Of a DNA stretch of 64,000 nt, positions 62,038 through 64,000 are shown in pieces. The stretch's first letter is position 1. Each line of letters begins with the position of its first letter. Both the position numbers and the translations under genes were made by a program. The stretch comes from Gemmatimonadaceae bacterium (GTDB lineage Bacteria; Gemmatimonadota; Gemmatimonadetes; Gemmatimonadales; Gemmatimonadaceae): assembly GCA_022843265.1 (NCBI GenBank), contig JALHNZ010000002.1, positions 107,744-171,743 on the forward strand, read 5' to 3'. Under the pieces are notes generated by a model that saw only the letters and a list, made by a program, of their open reading frames with translations, was not told where the DNA came from and made no database searches.

Positions 62038-63720
62038 ATGCCGACGTCCGACATGTTGTCCGATATTGAGATTGCGCAGCAGGCGCGTTTGCGTCCGATC
62101 GTTGACGTCGCCGCCGATCTGGGATTGATCCCGGATGAGCTTGATCCATACGGGCGCTACATGGCCAAGCTCCCGCTTGATATCGCGCAGCAGAAGCCAC
62201 GCGGCAAGCTGGTACTCGTGACGGCGATCAGCCCCACACCCGCTGGCGAAGGCAAGAGCACCGTAAGCGTTGGCCTCACGCAGGCGTTGCAACTGCTGGC
62301 GGGAAACGCAGTCCTTGCCCTGCGTGAGCCCAGTCTTGGCCCCGTGTTCGGCGTGAAAGGTGGAGCGGCGGGCGGTGGCTACAGTCAGGTGTTGCCAATG
62401 GAAGAGATCAACCTGCACTTCACTGGTGATTTTCACGCCATTGCTTCGGCGCACAACTTGCTCAGCGCCTTGATCGACAATCATCTCGCGCAAGGAAACG
62501 CACTCGGCCTCGACACGCGTCGCATTTTGTGGCCGCGCACCATCGACATGAATGATCGCGCGCTGCGCCATGCCGTGATCGGTCTTGGAGGCGCATCGCA
62601 CGGTGTGCCGCGTGAAGAACGCTGGGTCATTGTGCCGGCCAGCGAGATCATGGCAATCGTCTCACTCGCCAGCAGTTATACCGATCTGCAGGAGCGTCTC
62701 GCGCGCATCATTGTGGGCACGCGCGTTGGCGCGGCCCGTGAACCGGTGCGTGCTGGTGATCTTGGTGCAGCGCCCGCCATGAGTATTCTGCTCAAACACG
62801 CCATGCGCCCCAACCTCGTGCAAACGCTCGAAGGGGGACCGGCAATTGTGCACGCCGGTCCGTTTGGCAATATCGCAACGGGGTGCAACAGCCTGGTCGC
62901 CACACGCACTGCGTTGGCACTCGGTGACATTGTGGTGACCGAAGCGGGATTCGGCTCTGATCTCGGCGCAGAAAAGTTCTTCGATATCGTATGCCGCGCG
63001 GGCGATCTTAAACCGCAGGCGGCAGTCCTTGTTGCCACGGTTCGTTCGCTCAAAATGCAGGGCGGTGTTGCCAAGACTGAACTCGACAGAGAAAACCTCT
63101 CAGCACTCGAACTTGGCTTGCCACATCTGACACATCACATCGCCAACGTAAGACAGTTTGGCGTGCCGGTTGTGGTGGCGGTCAATCGTCGTGCAACCGA
63201 CACGCAAGCCGAGCTTGATCGTGTCATGTCATCCTGTACCGAGCAGGGCGTGCCCGTCGCACTCACCGATGTGTTTGCGAACGGTGGGAAGGGCGGGATT
63301 CTGCTCGCACGTGAAGTGGTCAAGTTGCTGGAGGGTGGCGAGGCCGACTTTCGTCCGCTCTACGACACGGCACGTCCGATCCGCGAAAAGATCGAAGCGA
63401 TTGTGCAGCGTGTGTATGGCGGTGACGGTGTGGACTTCTCGCCGGCGGCCGAACGCAGCATGGCGTGGCTCGAAGCGAACGGCATGGCCGATACACCCGT
63501 GTGCATGGCAAAAACGCAGTACTCACTCACCGATGACGCATCCAGACTTGGACGCCCGACCGGCTTCCGAATTACTGTCGAAGACGTGACCGGCAGCGCG
63601 GGCGCCGGTTTTGTGGTGGCGCGCTGTGGGGACATTATGACGATGCCGGGGCTGTCCAAGGAGCCCGCGGCTACTCGAATGACGATGGACGTAGATGGGC
63701 GCGTGAGTGGACTGTCGTAG
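62038..63720 (+). CDS. fhs: Formate-tetrahydrofolate ligase
   Basis: 560 residues; forms 10-formyl-THF from formate, ATP and THF. LSDIEIAQQARLRPI at the start is the family signature. The P-loop is TPAGEGKST (residues about 69-77). GLGGASHGVPREERWVIVPASEIMAI, then IATGCNSLVATRTALAL and VRSLKMQGG follow. CMAKTQYSLTDD and GAGFVVARCGDIMTMPGL close the protein. Starts at 62008 (TTG), 62038 (ATG) and 62053 (ATG) are possible, and none has a ribosome site; the last begins right at the signature. It follows pdeM and may be co-transcribed, but a role in the repair cluster is not expected. Confidence 0.95.
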   Translation: MPTSDMLSDIEIAQQARLRPIVDVAADLGLIPDELDPYGRYMAKLPLDIAQQKPRGKLVLVTAISPTPAGEGKSTVSVGLTQALQLLAGNAVLALREPSLGPVFGVKGGAAGGGYSQVLPMEEINLHFTGDFHAIASAHNLLSALIDNHLAQGNALGLDTRRILWPRTIDMNDRALRHAVIGLGGASHGVPREERWVIVPASEIMAIVSLASSYTDLQERLARIIVGTRVGAAREPVRAGDLGAAPAMSILLKHAMRPNLVQTLEGGPAIVHAGPFGNIATGCNSLVATRTALALGDIVVTEAGFGSDLGAEKFFDIVCRAGDLKPQAAVLVATVRSLKMQGGVAKTELDRENLSALELGLPHLTHHIANVRQFGVPVVVAVNRRATDTQAELDRVMSSCTEQGVPVALTDVFANGGKGGILLAREVVKLLEGGEADFRPLYDTARPIREKIEAIVQRVYGGDGVDFSPAAERSMAWLEANGMADTPVCMAKTQYSLTDDASRLGRPTGFRITVEDVTGSAGAGFVVARCGDIMTMPGLSKEPAATRMTMDVDGRVSGLS

Positions 63721-63728
63721 CGGCTCCT

Positions 63729-63977
63729 GCAGTTGCAGTTCCCTGATTCGGTCATTCGGCCCAGTAGCCGGAGCCCACGGCCATTTGGCCTTTCGGCCTC
63801 GCAGTTTCGTACAACGGCATTGAGCACAAGCGCTGATTCACAATCTCGACGTGAAACAACGACCAACGATCCAGCGCTATCGTTCCGTGCGACCTTTCGA
63901 AACTGCGAGGCCGAAAGGCCAAATGGCCGTGGGCTCCGGCTACTGGGCCGAATGACCGAATCATTAGCTGCAACTGC
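63729..63977. repeat. Long inverted repeat: 65-bp perfect arms around an 88-bp spacer
   Basis: The left arm 63745-63809 and right arm 63898-63962 are perfect reverse complements over 65 bases (begins GATTCGGTCATTCGGCCCAG on the left; ends with the complement). Just outside, GCAGTTGCAG at 63729-63738 pairs with CTGCAACTGC at 63968-63977, separated from the arms by unmatched bases. Each arm contains the smaller palindromes GGCCATTTGGCC and CCTTTCGG-type motifs. The spacer has no open frame of note. The unit fills the region from the fhs stop almost to the window edge and has no gene in it. Confidence 0.9.
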
Positions 63978-64000
63978 GTGCTACGCCGCGATCCGCGACC

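Noticed and set aside
1..64000. tRNA, rRNA or riboswitch
   Set aside because: No cloverleaf, CCA end, rRNA signature or known riboswitch core was noticed in the short intergenic stretches; a dedicated covariance search was not possible.

Overview
The window is 64 kb of high-GC bacterial chromosome, densely coded (about 47 protein genes; no gap over 300 bases without a gene), with no rRNA, tRNA, CRISPR, prophage or transposase gene that I can see. Many exported peptidases (two M28, one M20, one M1, one HExxHxxGxxH lipoprotein), a TolB-propeller/amidohydrolase fusion, a FecR-type regulator, a HmuY-like lipoprotein and orphan hybrid histidine kinases suggest a heterotrophic member of Gemmatimonadota. 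That assignment is inference from gene content and was not tested by a search.

Layout. 0-5 kb: redoxin tail, an unusual sigma-like/FecR membrane fusion, saccharopine-dehydrogenase-like reductase, mannose-1-phosphate guanylyltransferase, enoyl-CoA hydratase. 5-8.4 kb: DUF389 membrane protein, outer-membrane barrel, 2H phosphoesterase. 8.4-14.7 kb: a co-directional run DUF2007 - SDR - Sua5 - plant-type FabI - hybrid kinase - SRPBCC. 14.7-17 kb, minus strand: HmuY-like lipoprotein followed by an MFS transporter. 17-27 kb: SPFH protein with a ribbon-helix-helix partner, alpha/beta hydrolase, second hybrid kinase, zinc metalloprotease lipoprotein, Ser/Thr kinase. 27-38.6 kb: exported CbiX-like protein and a peptide/amide-degrading zone (M20, two M28, asparaginase, thioredoxin, amidohydrolase). 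38.6-41.5 kb: methyltransferase, DoxX-like protein, histidine kinase.

41.5-48.4 kb is the centrepiece: meh on the minus strand, diverging from smtA-smtB-mct-mcl-mch. These are the dedicated enzymes of the 3-hydroxypropionate bi-cycle apart from malonyl-CoA reductase and propionyl-CoA synthase. Together they should convert succinyl-CoA + malate into malyl-CoA, cleave it to acetyl-CoA + glyoxylate, condense glyoxylate with propionyl-CoA, and yield pyruvate + acetyl-CoA. A FabH-like synthase, a TesB thioesterase and an alcohol dehydrogenase follow. 56.1-62 kb is the four-gene ligase-associated DNA-repair operon (MBL exonuclease, ATP-dependent ligase, Lhr-like helicase, PdeM phosphoesterase), followed by formate-tetrahydrofolate ligase. 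The right end carries a 65-bp perfect inverted repeat around a short spacer.

Two genome-wide habits are visible. Many genes have a TANNNT-like -10 hexamer only 5-8 bases before the start codon and no Shine-Dalgarno, which predicts leaderless mRNAs. Six of the eleven convergent gene pairs overlap tail to tail.
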